A stretch of DNA of 41,394 bases, from the NCBI GenBank assembly GCA_014860805.1, contig JACZJB010000228.1, positions 1 through 41,394 of the forward strand, written 5' to 3'. Each line of letters begins with the position of its first letter. Within the stretch, counting starts at the first letter, position 1. Positions 16,744-24,645 of this stretch are shown here, one piece after another. The position numbers were made by a program, and so were the translations under genes. The notes beneath the pieces are model-generated. The model saw only the letters and a program-made list of their open reading frames with translations. It did no database searches and had not been told where the DNA came from. Source of the DNA: Anaerolineales bacterium. GTDB taxonomy: Bacteria; Chloroflexota; Anaerolineae; Anaerolineales; Villigracilaceae.

Positions 16744-16768
16744 CGTTTCTCTTCATATCATTACCCCA

Positions 16769-16774
16769 ATTATA
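16769..16774 (-). promoter_or_regulatory. -10-like box upstream of SCO
   Basis: The plus-strand ATTATA reads TATAAT on the minus strand, about 96 bases before the SCO start. No good -35 lies at the right distance. If used, the transcript starts near 16762 and the 12-bp hairpin is within its leader. Confidence 0.3.
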
Positions 16775-16805
16775 CCTAAAGCAACGAAGGTTGGGAGTGT
16801 AGTTT

Positions 16806-17573
16806 CTACAAAGCCTTTCCAATCAAATACAAGGCGGGGTAGAAGAAGATCCAGACGAGGTCTACGAAGTGCCAGTAAACGGCGGCGGCTTCCACACCCC
16901 AGTGCTGCTCTGCGGAATAAATGTCCTTACGGGCGTTGTTCAACACGACTACGAGGAAAAGCAGCCCCGTAAAGACATGGAAAGCATGCATGCCAGTCAT
17001 CATGTAGAAGACGGCTCCCGCTGCGCCGCTGCCGGCTGTCAGCCCTTCTTCGGCCGCCAGAGGCCATTCCACAGCCACCACGCCCAGCAAGAAGCCGAGA
17101 CCAAGCACAAAGGTGATGATGGTATTGGTTATAAAGCCCTTCTTGTCCCCATGCGCCATGGCGGTCTCACCACGGTTCATGAAAAATGAAGAAACCAAAA
17201 GGACAGCGGTCACGGCCAAACCAAGAGTTTGATTCAAATGCGGACGAGTAAGCCCAAGCAGATTGATGCGGACAGTGAGCAAACCAGCAAAGACAAAGGC
17301 GTCAGACAGCAGGAAGAGCCACAAGCCAAGCCGGTTCGTGCCGGTTTTGTATGAATACGAGTGTATATCAGCGTCACTCTCTTCATTCAATTTGTAAACA
17401 TGCATGTAATAGTACATGACCAGGCCAACCTTGATAACTGCGACCACAACAAGGATGGAAACGGCATTGAACGTAACCGCGACAAAATACTCCAGCACGG
17501 TTAATACAGCGAGGTAGACAAAAATCACCACGCCCTGGCGAAAAGCAGAAAGTTTATCTAATGTGTGTGACAT
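16806..17573 (-). CDS. ctaE: Fused cytochrome c oxidase subunit IV-subunit III
   Basis: A 255-residue membrane protein made of two oxidase subunits. Residues 1-75 have helices at about 13-33 and 37-58 and the motif IKVGLVMYYYMHVYKL, typical of the small prokaryotic subunit IV. Residues 78-255 are a five-helix subunit III with LWLFLLSDAFVFAGLL, TGMHAFHVFTGLLFL, and HWGVEAAAVYWHFVDLVWIFFYPALYLIG. The usually conserved glutamate of the first subunit III motif (SE) is an aspartate here (SD). Subunit III supports subunit I and proton uptake. It starts 14 bases after the CtaD stop. Confidence 0.9.
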   Translation of the reverse strand: MSHTLDKLSAFRQGVVIFVYLAVLTVLEYFVAVTFNAVSILVVVAVIKVGLVMYYYMHVYKLNEESDADIHSYSYKTGTNRLGLWLFLLSDAFVFAGLLTVRINLLGLTRPHLNQTLGLAVTAVLLVSSFFMNRGETAMAHGDKKGFITNTIITFVLGLGFLLGVVAVEWPLAAEEGLTAGSGAAGAVFYMMTGMHAFHVFTGLLFLVVVLNNARKDIYSAEQHWGVEAAAVYWHFVDLVWIFFYPALYLIGKAL

Positions 17574-17587
17574 TTGAGTCCTACCCC

Positions 17588-19480
17588 TTATTTATGCGCG
17601 CTTTTGGCGGGCGCAGAAAATTCAACATACTTCGAGTCGGCCAAGCCGTAATCGTATGGTTCGCCCACAACTTCAAAGGGCTGGTCGTAATTGTGCATGG
17701 GCATTGGAGAAGGAACCTGCCACTCAGGTGAGCGGGAATTCCAAACATTGCCTTCCGCCTTTTCGCCATTTTTGATGCTGTTAAAGAAGTTGTAAATGAA
17801 GATCATAACGGAGAGACCGATCAAATAGCCGGCGATGGTGAGCACCAGATGTGTGGTATCAAAACCAAGCGCAGGGTCATAGTCCGCAATACGACGGCGC
17901 ATGCCAAGCAAACCAATACGCATCATGCCGAGGGTCAAAACAAAGAACGAGGGAGTCATCATCCAGAAATGGATTTTTCCGAGGGTCTCATTCATACGGC
18001 GGCCAGTTGCCTTGGGAAACCAGTAGTACAGGGCGGCAAAGAATGGGAAAACAAAGCCGCCAAAGATCGTGTCGTGGAAGTGTCCCACAATGAAATAGGT
18101 ATCGTGGAGATGAAGGTCGGTCGAAACCGTAGCATTTGGAGGTCCAGAAAGACCGCCCATCAGGAAGACTACGATACCGCCCAGCACGAAGAGCATGGGA
18201 GTAGGCGTCTCGATCTTACCCTTCCACAGGGTCGCAACCCATGAGAAGAACTTCACGCCTGTAGGAATGGCAACCAACAAGGTGCTGTACATGAACGGCA
18301 CGCGTAAATATTCATTCATGCCTGAAGTGAACATGTGATGCGCCCAAACGACAAAGCCCACCAGAGCAATACCGAGGGAGGACATGGCGATCCAGCGATA
18401 ACCAAACAATGGCTTGCGCGCAAAAACAGGCAGCAGTTCGGAAATCACACCGAGACCGGGCAGAACGAACACGTACACCGCAGGATGTGAGTAGAACCAG
18501 AACAAATGCTGGAAGAGAACCGGGTTACCGCCCTTGGCTGAGTCAAAGAAGCCCATACCAAAAAGACGCTGGAACATCACCAACTGGAAGGAAAGACCAA
18601 TCAACTGGGTTGCGGTGAGAGCTATGAGAGAGGTGGCAACAGCGGCCCACACAAAAATAGGCATGCGCATGGCAGTCATGCCTTTGGCACGCATACGAAG
18701 AACCGTGGCAATCACATTCAATGCGCCTAAAATGGAAGACCAACCTGCCGTAAACACACCAAGGAAGAACATCTGCATGCCAACCGGAGCGCGCGCCGAA
18801 AGCGGCGGGTAGCCTGTCCAGCCTGTGTCAAAGCCGCCAAGGACAAGGCTCATCAGCAAAAGTACAGCCGCAGGGACGGCAATCCAGAACGAAAAGGCGT
18901 TCATACGCGGGAAGGCCATATCCTGCGCACCAAGCAGCAAAGGCACAACATAGTTGATGATGCCCGAAACGCCCAAAAGAATGGACACGATCATGATCAT
19001 GCCGTGCAGGGACATCAAGGTGTTATAAAGCTGCGGTCCATTTTGACCGAATAACTGCACATCTTCGGTGAGGAATTGTAATTGGGAGGCTGCAAGTTCC
19101 GTACGGAAGATCAAAGCAAACAAACCGCCTATGCTGATCAATGCCAGCGCGACCACTGTGTATTGAATGCCGATCACTTTATGATCGAGAGAGACACTGA
19201 AGTATTTCTCCCAGCCAGAATATTTCTCTTCATGAACTTCAGGGGTATTGATCCCGCGCGCCCACTTGAACCAATCCGTTACCGCCCCGTTGCCGCCCAG
19301 GAAGAAAAGCACGCCAATAAAGCCGCCCAACACCCAGGCTGGCTCCGTAAAGAAAAATTTATCAGTAACACTCAACCCCATTGCGGCGCGAATGCCGGTA
19401 ATCAAACCGGCGCCCAACAAAGTGCCGATAAATTGCCAGAATAATCCTCGCGCGAAGGCAGTTGCAAAAAACTTCTTCAT
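17588..19480 (-). CDS. ctaD: Cytochrome c oxidase subunit I (A2-type heme-copper oxidase)
   Basis: A 630-residue subunit I that reduces O2 to water and pumps protons. Low-spin heme ligands are H159 (SLHGMIMI) and H469; the high-spin heme ligand is H467 (VGHFH). CuB ligands are H332, H381 and H382, with Y336 as the cross-linked tyrosine. The helix VI motif is YSHPAVY, not HPEVY, placing it in the A2 group that uses Tyr-Ser in place of the D-channel glutamate. K410 in PTGVKFFSW is the K-channel lysine. About 90 extra N-terminal residues contain two hydrophobic segments before the core begins at YFSVSLDHKVIG. GGAGG precedes the start by 9 bases. The gene lies 20 bases after CtaC. Confidence 0.96.
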   Translation of the reverse strand: MKKFFATAFARGLFWQFIGTLLGAGLITGIRAAMGLSVTDKFFFTEPAWVLGGFIGVLFFLGGNGAVTDWFKWARGINTPEVHEEKYSGWEKYFSVSLDHKVIGIQYTVVALALISIGGLFALIFRTELAASQLQFLTEDVQLFGQNGPQLYNTLMSLHGMIMIVSILLGVSGIINYVVPLLLGAQDMAFPRMNAFSFWIAVPAAVLLLMSLVLGGFDTGWTGYPPLSARAPVGMQMFFLGVFTAGWSSILGALNVIATVLRMRAKGMTAMRMPIFVWAAVATSLIALTATQLIGLSFQLVMFQRLFGMGFFDSAKGGNPVLFQHLFWFYSHPAVYVFVLPGLGVISELLPVFARKPLFGYRWIAMSSLGIALVGFVVWAHHMFTSGMNEYLRVPFMYSTLLVAIPTGVKFFSWVATLWKGKIETPTPMLFVLGGIVVFLMGGLSGPPNATVSTDLHLHDTYFIVGHFHDTIFGGFVFPFFAALYYWFPKATGRRMNETLGKIHFWMMTPSFFVLTLGMMRIGLLGMRRRIADYDPALGFDTTHLVLTIAGYLIGLSVMIFIYNFFNSIKNGEKAEGNVWNSRSPEWQVPSPMPMHNYDQPFEVVGEPYDYGLADSKYVEFSAPAKSAHK

Positions 19481-19500
19481 TTTATTCCATCCTCCGCCTG

Positions 19501-20505
19501 TTATTTCAACGTCTTGAGATACGCAATAATGTTCGCGATCTCTTCATCGGTCAATGCTGTGTAAGGCGGCATGCTCGAAGGTGAGAAACCAGCCACCTCA
19601 TGCGCCAACGGCTCGCGAATGGACTGGGTAATGTAAGCATCGTCCGCCACAGCAGATGTACCATCTGCAAATTCACGCACAGAACCGTAGGTACCCAACC
19701 ACGAAGGTCCCACCAATTTCGAACCATCTATGGAGTGACAGCCGATACAACCGTTCTTCACCGTCAGCAATTGACCGATCGCCTCGGGAGTCTGAGCTGC
19801 CGCTGCAATGGCTGTCTGTTCTGCGATCCAGGCATCATAATCGACCTGCGCATCCACGATCACAGGATTTTCCATTTTGTAATGGGACATGCCGCAAAGT
19901 TCCGCGCAGCGGACTTTGTAATCACCGATCAGCGTCGGGGTGATTCTGTATCTCGTCACGCGCCCAGGCACAACGTCCTGCTTGACGCGGAATTCAGGCA
20001 CCCAGAACGAGTGAATCACATCCGATGATTCCATCAAGAGCACAACCTGTTGATCCACAGGCAAATGCAATTCAGTCGAGACGATCCCATATTCGGGGTA
20101 TTCAAAAGTCCAGGAAAATTGCTGACCCCTCACCTTGATCTCAATTGCATCCGGGTCCACACGGTTTATTTCACCGAGCGAATAAGCGCCCATATAAGCA
20201 AAAGCCAACACCAGAAACAAGGGAAGCACAGTCCATGTGATCTCCAGATTGGTGTTGCCTTCGATATGTTCGCCATCGCCGGTCTCGCCCTTCCTGCGCC
20301 GAAAAACAACAAGGCTGTAAACCAGCGGCACAAAAATGAGCGCGAACAGGAATGACATCGCGACGACCTGCCAGTTCCATAACCAGTCAATCGAAACCGC
20401 CTGCGCGCTGGCTTGAACAGGCATCAGCCCAGCAGAGTCAAGACCGACGTAAGTGAGAACGGCCATGACGATGACCAGAATTCCCACGATTACAAAGTGT
20501 TGCAT
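19501..20505 (-). CDS. ctaC: Cytochrome c oxidase subunit II with fused cytochrome c (caa3 type)
   Basis: A 334-residue protein. An N-terminal hydrophobic segment (signal/anchor), then two subunit II membrane helices (about 46-68 and 90-110), are followed by the CuA cupredoxin domain with all ligands: H165, C200, E202, C204, H208 and M211. QQFSWTFEYPE is the aromatic electron-entry region. A class I cytochrome c domain is fused at the C-terminus: CIGCH (C253, C256, H257) and distal M312 in SSMPPY. This makes it a caa3 oxidase that carries its own electron donor. First gene of the oxidase cluster; AGGAGAGAG gives a strong ribosome site. Confidence 0.96.
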   Translation of the reverse strand: MQHFVIVGILVIVMAVLTYVGLDSAGLMPVQASAQAVSIDWLWNWQVVAMSFLFALIFVPLVYSLVVFRRRKGETGDGEHIEGNTNLEITWTVLPLFLVLAFAYMGAYSLGEINRVDPDAIEIKVRGQQFSWTFEYPEYGIVSTELHLPVDQQVVLLMESSDVIHSFWVPEFRVKQDVVPGRVTRYRITPTLIGDYKVRCAELCGMSHYKMENPVIVDAQVDYDAWIAEQTAIAAAAQTPEAIGQLLTVKNGCIGCHSIDGSKLVGPSWLGTYGSVREFADGTSAVADDAYITQSIREPLAHEVAGFSPSSMPPYTALTDEEIANIIAYLKTLK

Positions 20506-20557
20506 ACGCTCTCTCTCCTATTTAAAAAAATCAAAAGGGAAACCACCCCAAGTTCCA

Positions 20558-20649
20558 CTTATTCTGAAATAAGACTATTTATGTGTGAATTGTCACTATT
20601 TTCACAACCTGACCAATATACCAAATTCTTAGTCATTTGTCACTATTTT
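20558..20649 (-). promoter_or_regulatory. Repeat-bearing upstream region of the oxidase operon
   Basis: Two exact 13-base direct repeats, TTGTCACTATTTT at 20590-20602 and 20637-20649, lie 47 bases apart, about 85 to 145 bases before ctaC. A 6-bp palindrome, CTTATT-CTGA-AATAAG, lies at 20558-20573. I find no clear -35/-10 pair. The repeats could be binding sites for an activator or repressor of the oxidase operon. Confidence 0.4.
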
Positions 20650-20705
20650 TTGTGGACATTGTGCGCTTCTTCTTTAACTGAAAGCTGTCCCCGTCCAACC
20701 GGCAA

Positions 20706-20742
20706 AAATAAGCCGACGATGTTTTCATAACATCATCGGCTT
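20706..20742 (-). terminator. Rho-independent terminator of bcp
   Basis: AAGCCGACGATGTT (20710-20723) pairs with AACATCATCGGCTT (20729-20742); the single C-A mismatch is G-U on the minus strand. On that strand it ends in ATTTTTG (plus A-run at 20704-20708). Confidence 0.82.
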
Positions 20743-20763
20743 GTACATTATTTAAATAAAAGT

Positions 20764-21228
20764 TTAGCCAACGCCCAAATCAGCAAGCAGTTCGGCGCTA
20801 TGCTCGGACGGGCGAACGTTCTCAAAAACCCGCTTGATATTGCCTTCAGTGTCGATCAAGAAAGTAGTCCGCAGCACCCCTTCGTATTCCTTGCCCATGA
20901 ACTTCTTGGGTCCCCACACTCCATACAGATCACAGACCTTGTGATCGTCGTCAGCAAGCAATGGAAATTGCAGCTGGAATTTCTTTTTAAACTTCACATG
21001 CGAGGCAACTGAGTCAGGACTGACACCCAAAATGACCACACCAGCCTGTTCATAGGCTGAATAATCATCACGGAAATTACAGGCTTCCTTGGTGCAGCCC
21101 GGAGTATCATCCTTTGGGTAGAAGTACAGCACTACATTCTTTCCGCGATAATCGGAAAGTTTACGGGACACATTGGTGTCATCCAGCATTTCAAAATCAG
21201 GGGCTGGAATTCCAGCGGGAATGGGCAT
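20764..21228 (-). CDS. bcp: Thiol peroxidase Bcp (peroxiredoxin Q)
   Basis: A 154-residue cytoplasmic peroxiredoxin. The peroxidatic cysteine is C45 in DDTPGCTKEAC and the resolving cysteine C50 is five residues on, the helix-alpha2 arrangement of the BCP/PrxQ subgroup. VVLYFYPKD and the later R in LRTTFLID complete the active site. It reduces hydrogen peroxide and organic hydroperoxides using thioredoxin. AAGGAGA precedes the ATG. It is a single-gene unit with a candidate promoter (21299-21328) and terminator (20706-20742). It neighbours the oxidase cluster but is not in its operon. Confidence 0.94.
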   Translation of the reverse strand: MPIPAGIPAPDFEMLDDTNVSRKLSDYRGKNVVLYFYPKDDTPGCTKEACNFRDDYSAYEQAGVVILGVSPDSVASHVKFKKKFQLQFPLLADDDHKVCDLYGVWGPKKFMGKEYEGVLRTTFLIDTEGNIKRVFENVRPSEHSAELLADLGVG

Positions 21229-21298
21229 GAGGGTTTCTCCTTTTGAAAAGTATTGTGGTACGCTCCCTCTTCGACGGAGGTGTTGCGGCCCATCTTAC

Positions 21299-21328
21299 GT
21301 TATACCGCTTGGCAACTAAAGAAATCAA
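21299..21328 (-). promoter_or_regulatory. Candidate promoter of bcp
   Basis: On the minus strand TTGATT (plus 21323-21328), an 18-base spacer and TATAAC (plus 21299-21304). Transcription would start near 21292, giving a leader of about 64 bases. Confidence 0.4.
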
Positions 21329-21362
21329 CCAGCCAAAATTTTAAAAATTGCACAAATTAGGC

Positions 21363-21379
21363 ATACCATACGGTATAAT
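21363..21379 (+). promoter_or_regulatory. -10 element of the tRNA-Leu/tig unit with overlapping palindrome
   Basis: TATAAT at 21374-21379 lies 33 bases before the tRNA. The palindrome ATACC-ATAC-GGTAT (21363-21376) overlaps its upstream edge. TTGCAC at 21348-21353 is a poor -35 because the spacer would be 20 bases. Confidence 0.5.
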
Positions 21380-21411
21380 TCGGCGGCTTATTGCATACCA
21401 AATCAAAAACT

Positions 21412-21493
21412 GGGGATGTGCTGGAATTGGCAGACAGGCATGACTTAGGATCATGTGCCGCAAGGCGTGTGGGTTCAACTCCCACCATCCTCA
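21412..21493 (+). tRNA. tRNA-Leu (anticodon UAG)
   Basis: An 82-base class II tRNA. The acceptor stem is GGGGATG (21412-21418) with CATCCTC (one G-U pair) and discriminator A at 21493. The anticodon arm is CATGA-CTTAGGA-TCATG with anticodon TAG at 21446-21448, reading CUA leucine codons. A long variable arm (TGCCGCAAGGCGT region) and a T arm GTGGG-TTCAACT-CCCAC are present. CCA is not encoded. It lies 60 bases upstream of trigger factor, with no terminator between, so it is probably on the same primary transcript. Confidence 0.95.
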
Positions 21494-21510
21494 CTGATAA
21501 CAAAAAATTT

Positions 21511-21548
21511 AGACCGTAAAGGTCTGCGAGACCTGTATGGTCTGGAGG
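21511..21548 (+). promoter_or_regulatory. Tandem alternative hairpins in the tig leader
   Basis: Two identical 5-bp hairpins follow each other: AGACC-GTAAA-GGTCT (21511-21525) and AGACC-TGTAT-GGTCT (21529-21543), separated by GCG. The first GGTCT can also pair with the second AGACC across the GCG, excluding both. The last GGTCT touches the GGAGG ribosome site at 21544-21548. This could control translation or tRNA processing. Confidence 0.5.
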
Positions 21549-21553
21549 AAACA

Positions 21554-22945
21554 TTGAACATCGAAAAACAATACCAGGAAGACCACTCCGTCAAACTGAT
21601 CGTGGAAGTGGACCAGGACAAAATGTCGACCTACAAACGCCGCGCGGCGACGAAAATCTCGTCACGCGGGAACATCCCCGGCTTTCGTCCCGGCAAAGCC
21701 CCGTATGATGTTGTTGTCCGCACTTATGGTGAGGGCGCAATCACCGAGCAAGCCGTTGACTTGTTCATCGACATGGAGTATTCCAACATCCTCAAGGAAG
21801 CGGATATAAATCCCGGTGCAGCAGGTTCTCTTGAATCGATTGACAGCCTTGAGCCGCCCAAGTTCACTTTCCGGGTGCCGCTGGCTCCCGAAGTAGACCT
21901 TGGTGATTACCACTCGGTGCGTTTGCCGTATGAATGGCAGGCCCCGGGACAAAAAGATGTGGACGCCGCCCTTGAAGATATGCGCCAGATGTACGCCACG
22001 ACAGAAAACGTGGAACGCGCCATTGAAATCGGCGACTACGTCCTGGTAGATGTGAAATCAGAAACCACCGAGTTGAACCGCACGGGTTTCGCCACCTTCG
22101 TCCGCAAGGAAGATCGAGATACCGAATGGCCCTACAACGGTTTCGCCAAGGAACTCGCTGGGCTGAAAGCCGGCGAAAGCAAAACTGTCAAACACGATTT
22201 CCCGGCAGATTGGGAAGTGGAAGAATTAAAAGGCAAAAGTGTTGAGATCGAAGTTACAGTCAAGACCGTTCGCGGCGTGACCCTTCCGGACGTCAACGAC
22301 GAATTTGCCAAAATGACAGGCGCCGGGGAAACCGTGGATGCATTGATGGAAGCTGTGAAAAAGGATGTAGAAGCGCGTTCGCAGGCTGAATACGATGACA
22401 AATACTTCGTCGAATTGATAGAAAAAATCAAAGAAGGCGCGGTCATCAAATACCACGAGCACACTGTCGAGCACGAAGGCGAGCACGTGCTGTCGGATCT
22501 CTCCAACCGCCTGGCCCAGCAGGGCATGGATTTGGACACCTATTTCAAAGTCCGCAGCACCACCCGCGAGCAGTTCATTGAAGATGAAGTGAAACCCGTT
22601 GCCAAGAAGCGCCTTGAACGCGGCTTGCTCCTGGACGAAGTTGTCCGCAGGGAAAAAATTCAACTGGATAACGAAGCCCTGGATGCTGAATACAACAACA
22701 CTATTAACAGTCTCGCCATGCAAGGCATGGACTTCAGCAAAGTCCGCGGCGGGCGCAAAGGCCAGAAGCAATTGAGCGAAGCCATCGCCATGGAATCCGC
22801 AAGCCGCGTGATGACCCGCAAGGCACTTGACATGATCAAGTCGATTGCGATGGGCGAATACAAACCTGTTGAAGAAGCAAAAGCCGAAGAGGTGAAGGAA
22901 GAAGCCGCTCCCGCAGACGACGGGCAGGAAAAAGCATCAGAGTAA
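21554..22945 (+). CDS. tig: Trigger factor (ribosome-associated chaperone)
   Basis: A 463-residue trigger factor. The N-terminal ribosome-binding domain contains GNIPGFRPGKAPYDVV, the L23-binding signature loop. The FKBP-type prolyl isomerase domain follows from about residue 155 (IEIGDYVLVDVKSE, then FAKELAGLKAGESKTVKHDFP). The helical C-terminal chaperone domain (LPDVNDEFAKMTGAGE onward) ends in an acidic Ala/Glu tail. It binds nascent chains at the ribosome exit tunnel. I chose the TTG start at 21554 because GGAGG (21544-21548) is ideally placed and MNIEKQYQEDHSVKL is a normal beginning. The open frame upstream runs back into the tRNA. ClpP follows 157 bases downstream, a common pairing. 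Confidence 0.95.
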   Translation: MNIEKQYQEDHSVKLIVEVDQDKMSTYKRRAATKISSRGNIPGFRPGKAPYDVVVRTYGEGAITEQAVDLFIDMEYSNILKEADINPGAAGSLESIDSLEPPKFTFRVPLAPEVDLGDYHSVRLPYEWQAPGQKDVDAALEDMRQMYATTENVERAIEIGDYVLVDVKSETTELNRTGFATFVRKEDRDTEWPYNGFAKELAGLKAGESKTVKHDFPADWEVEELKGKSVEIEVTVKTVRGVTLPDVNDEFAKMTGAGETVDALMEAVKKDVEARSQAEYDDKYFVELIEKIKEGAVIKYHEHTVEHEGEHVLSDLSNRLAQQGMDLDTYFKVRSTTREQFIEDEVKPVAKKRLERGLLLDEVVRREKIQLDNEALDAEYNNTINSLAMQGMDFSKVRGGRKGQKQLSEAIAMESASRVMTRKALDMIKSIAMGEYKPVEEAKAEEVKEEAAPADDGQEKASE

Positions 22946-22991
22946 GTAATGCTTTTTATGGCTGGCAGGTAATAGATTAAGAAAAGTAGCG

Positions 22992-23029
22992 AATGGCGTT
23001 GGTGTCTAAATTCAGACATCAACGCCATT
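22992..23029 (+). terminator. Long hairpin between tig and clpP
   Basis: AATGGCGTTGGTGTCT (22992-23007) pairs with AGACATCAACGCCATT (23014-23029): 16 bp with one G-U, 6-base loop. There is no T-run, so it may be an incomplete terminator or an RNA-processing or stability element between the two genes. Confidence 0.6.
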
Positions 23030-23102
23030 ACATCACCTATCAAATTTTAATAAAAATCCAATACAAATTGTGTACCATTGTCCCAACTTAAAGGAGACAA
23101 AC

Positions 23103-23714
23103 ATGATCCCTGACTTCAAAAATGTAGTTCCAATGGTCGTTGAAAACACAGGCCGCGGCGAGCGCGCTTATGATATTTATTCATTGCTGCTGCGCAACAA
23201 CATCATTTTCCTCGGTACGCCGATTGACGACCAGGTTGCAAATGTGATCGTTGCTCAATTATTGTTCCTCAATCACGAAGATCCTGAGAAGGAAATTCGC
23301 ATGTATATCAATTCCCCCGGCGGACAGATTTACGCGGGCCTTGCGATCTACGACACGATGCAGATTATCTCAAACCCGATCAGCACTGTAGCTGTGGGCG
23401 TCACCGCTTCCTTCGGGACCGTGCTGTTGACCGCCGGCACGAAAGGCAGACGCTACGCCTTGCCGCATGCCACCGTCCACATGCACCAGCCTCTCGGCGG
23501 AGCACAAGGCCAGGCTACGGACATCGAAATCCAAGCCAAGCAGATTTTACGCTTGAAGTCTCTGCTCAACGGCGTGATGGCAAAACATACAGGCCAGCCG
23601 CTTGAAGTGATCGAGCGCGACCTTGACCGTGATTACTATCTCGACGCCCAGCAAGCCGTGGACTACGGTCTGGTGGATCAAGTGATTGAAATGCCAGAGA
23701 AAGTTTTGAAGTAG
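23103..23714 (+). CDS. clpP: ATP-dependent Clp protease proteolytic subunit
   Basis: A 203-residue serine protease that forms the barrel of the Clp protease. The catalytic triad is S103 (TASFG), H128 (HMHQPLGG) and D177 (DRDYY). The segment around the serine reads [11 protein letters not shown] where most ClpP have GQAASMGA, so the flanks are variant but the serine is kept. [16 protein letters not shown] is the conserved handle/oxyanion region. ATG 23103 follows AAGGAG (23090-23095). Upstream is trigger factor, but clpX, often next, is absent; a HAD phosphatase follows instead. It would need an ATPase (ClpX, ClpC) encoded elsewhere. Confidence 0.95.
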   Translation: MIPDFKNVVPMVVENTGRGERAYDIYSLLLRNNIIFLGTPIDDQVANVIVAQLLFLNHEDPEKEIRMYINSPGGQIYAGLAIYDTMQIISNPISTVAVGVTASFGTVLLTAGTKGRRYALPHATVHMHQPLGGAQGQATDIEIQAKQILRLKSLLNGVMAKHTGQPLEVIERDLDRDYYLDAQQAVDYGLVDQVIEMPEKVLK

Positions 23715-23735
23715 TGTGTAGCTGGTAAGTATTAC

Positions 23736-23767
23736 AAGACCCCGCAGAGAAATCTTCGGGGTCTTGC
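23736..23767 (+). terminator. Terminator after clpP
   Basis: CAAGACCCCG (23736-23745) pairs with CGGGGTCTTG (23758-23767), extended inward by AGA/TCT. It is followed by CGTTTAT, a weak T-tract. Confidence 0.75.
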
Positions 23768-23865
23768 GTTTATAATGAAGAACTGAAAACGTACTTCGTG
23801 ATGCGCAATGCGTAAATCCAAAACTTGTAAGAGTTTATCGAAGTATCGAAAATCGTAAATTAAAA

Positions 23866-24645
23866 ATGATCCCTTCAAACATCAAAGCCCTTATCCTCGA
23901 TATGGACGGAGTCATCTGGAAAGGCGATTCGCCGATCGGAGACTTGCCTGCCACATTCAACAAAATCCGCGAGCGCGGATTGAAATTTGTCTTTGCTACA
24001 AATAACGGAACAAAGACGCCCGAAGAATACCAAAAGCGATTGGCTGAACTTGGAGTGGAAATAACCCCTGAACAAGTGGTGACATCCGCACTTGGAATTG
24101 CCTTTATGCTTGCGCAAAAATTCCCACGCGGGACGAAAATCTTCATGATCGGCGAAGACGGCATCCGTGTGGCATTGGAAGAAAAGGGATTTGAAATCCT
24201 CACAACTGAAAATGCTCCCGAAGCGCAGGCTGTCGTCATGGGCATTGACCGCAGCATCAGCTTCCAGAAGGTGGCCGAAGCGACTTTGCTGGTCAGGGCG
24301 GGCATTCCGTTCTACACAACTAATACAGACAGAACCTTCCCCACCCCACGAGGAGAAATCCCTGGGTCCGGTTCATGGCTATCAGTCGTAACATCCGCTA
24401 CGGGCGTAGAGCCGATCGTGGCAGGCAAACCCTTCCCCTATTTGATGGAATTGGCTCTCGAAAAATTGGGAACGAAAAAAGAAGAGACTCTCGTCGTCGG
24501 TGACAGGCTGGAGACAGATATCGCCGCTGGCCAATCCGTGGGATGCCCGACCGCTTTTGTTTTGAGCGGAGTTTCCAAACTGGAAGAAGCAAAAGATTGG
24601 AATCCGAACATCGTTGCCGACAGTTTGGCTGCACTGGTAGCGTAA
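23866..24645 (+). CDS. HAD-superfamily phosphatase, subclass IIA (NagD/PGP-like)
   Basis: A 259-residue hydrolase. Motif I is ILDMDGVIWKGD (nucleophile D12, acid D14), motif II FATNNGTK, and motif III/IV K in AGKPFPYLM followed by VVGDRLETDIAAGQSVG. The large C2a cap between motifs II and III (from about residue 75) places it in subclass IIA with NagD, 4-nitrophenyl phosphatases and phosphoglycolate phosphatases. The physiological substrate is not readable. The ribosome site before ATG 23866 is poor and the leader is AT-rich. A TATAAT at 23772-23777, just after the clpP terminator, could serve as its -10. A strong terminator follows immediately. Confidence 0.9.
   Translation: MIPSNIKALILDMDGVIWKGDSPIGDLPATFNKIRERGLKFVFATNNGTKTPEEYQKRLAELGVEITPEQVVTSALGIAFMLAQKFPRGTKIFMIGEDGIRVALEEKGFEILTTENAPEAQAVVMGIDRSISFQKVAEATLLVRAGIPFYTTNTDRTFPTPRGEIPGSGSWLSVVTSATGVEPIVAGKPFPYLMELALEKLGTKKEETLVVGDRLETDIAAGQSVGCPTAFVLSGVSKLEEAKDWNPNIVADSLAALVA

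Noticed and set aside
20584-20606. TGTGA...TCACA resembling a CRP/FNR site upstream of the oxidase operon.
   Set aside because: The half-sites are 13 bases apart, not 6, so they do not fit the known dimer spacing.
21455-21553. Upstream open extension of trigger factor starting inside the tRNA gene.
   Set aside because: It would translate tRNA sequence and has no ribosome site; the TTG at 21554 has an ideal GGAGG.
23800-23865. Semi-repetitive stretch (TATCGAAGTATCGAAAATCG region) before the HAD phosphatase.
   Set aside because: Too short and irregular to call a CRISPR, REP or mobile-element end.
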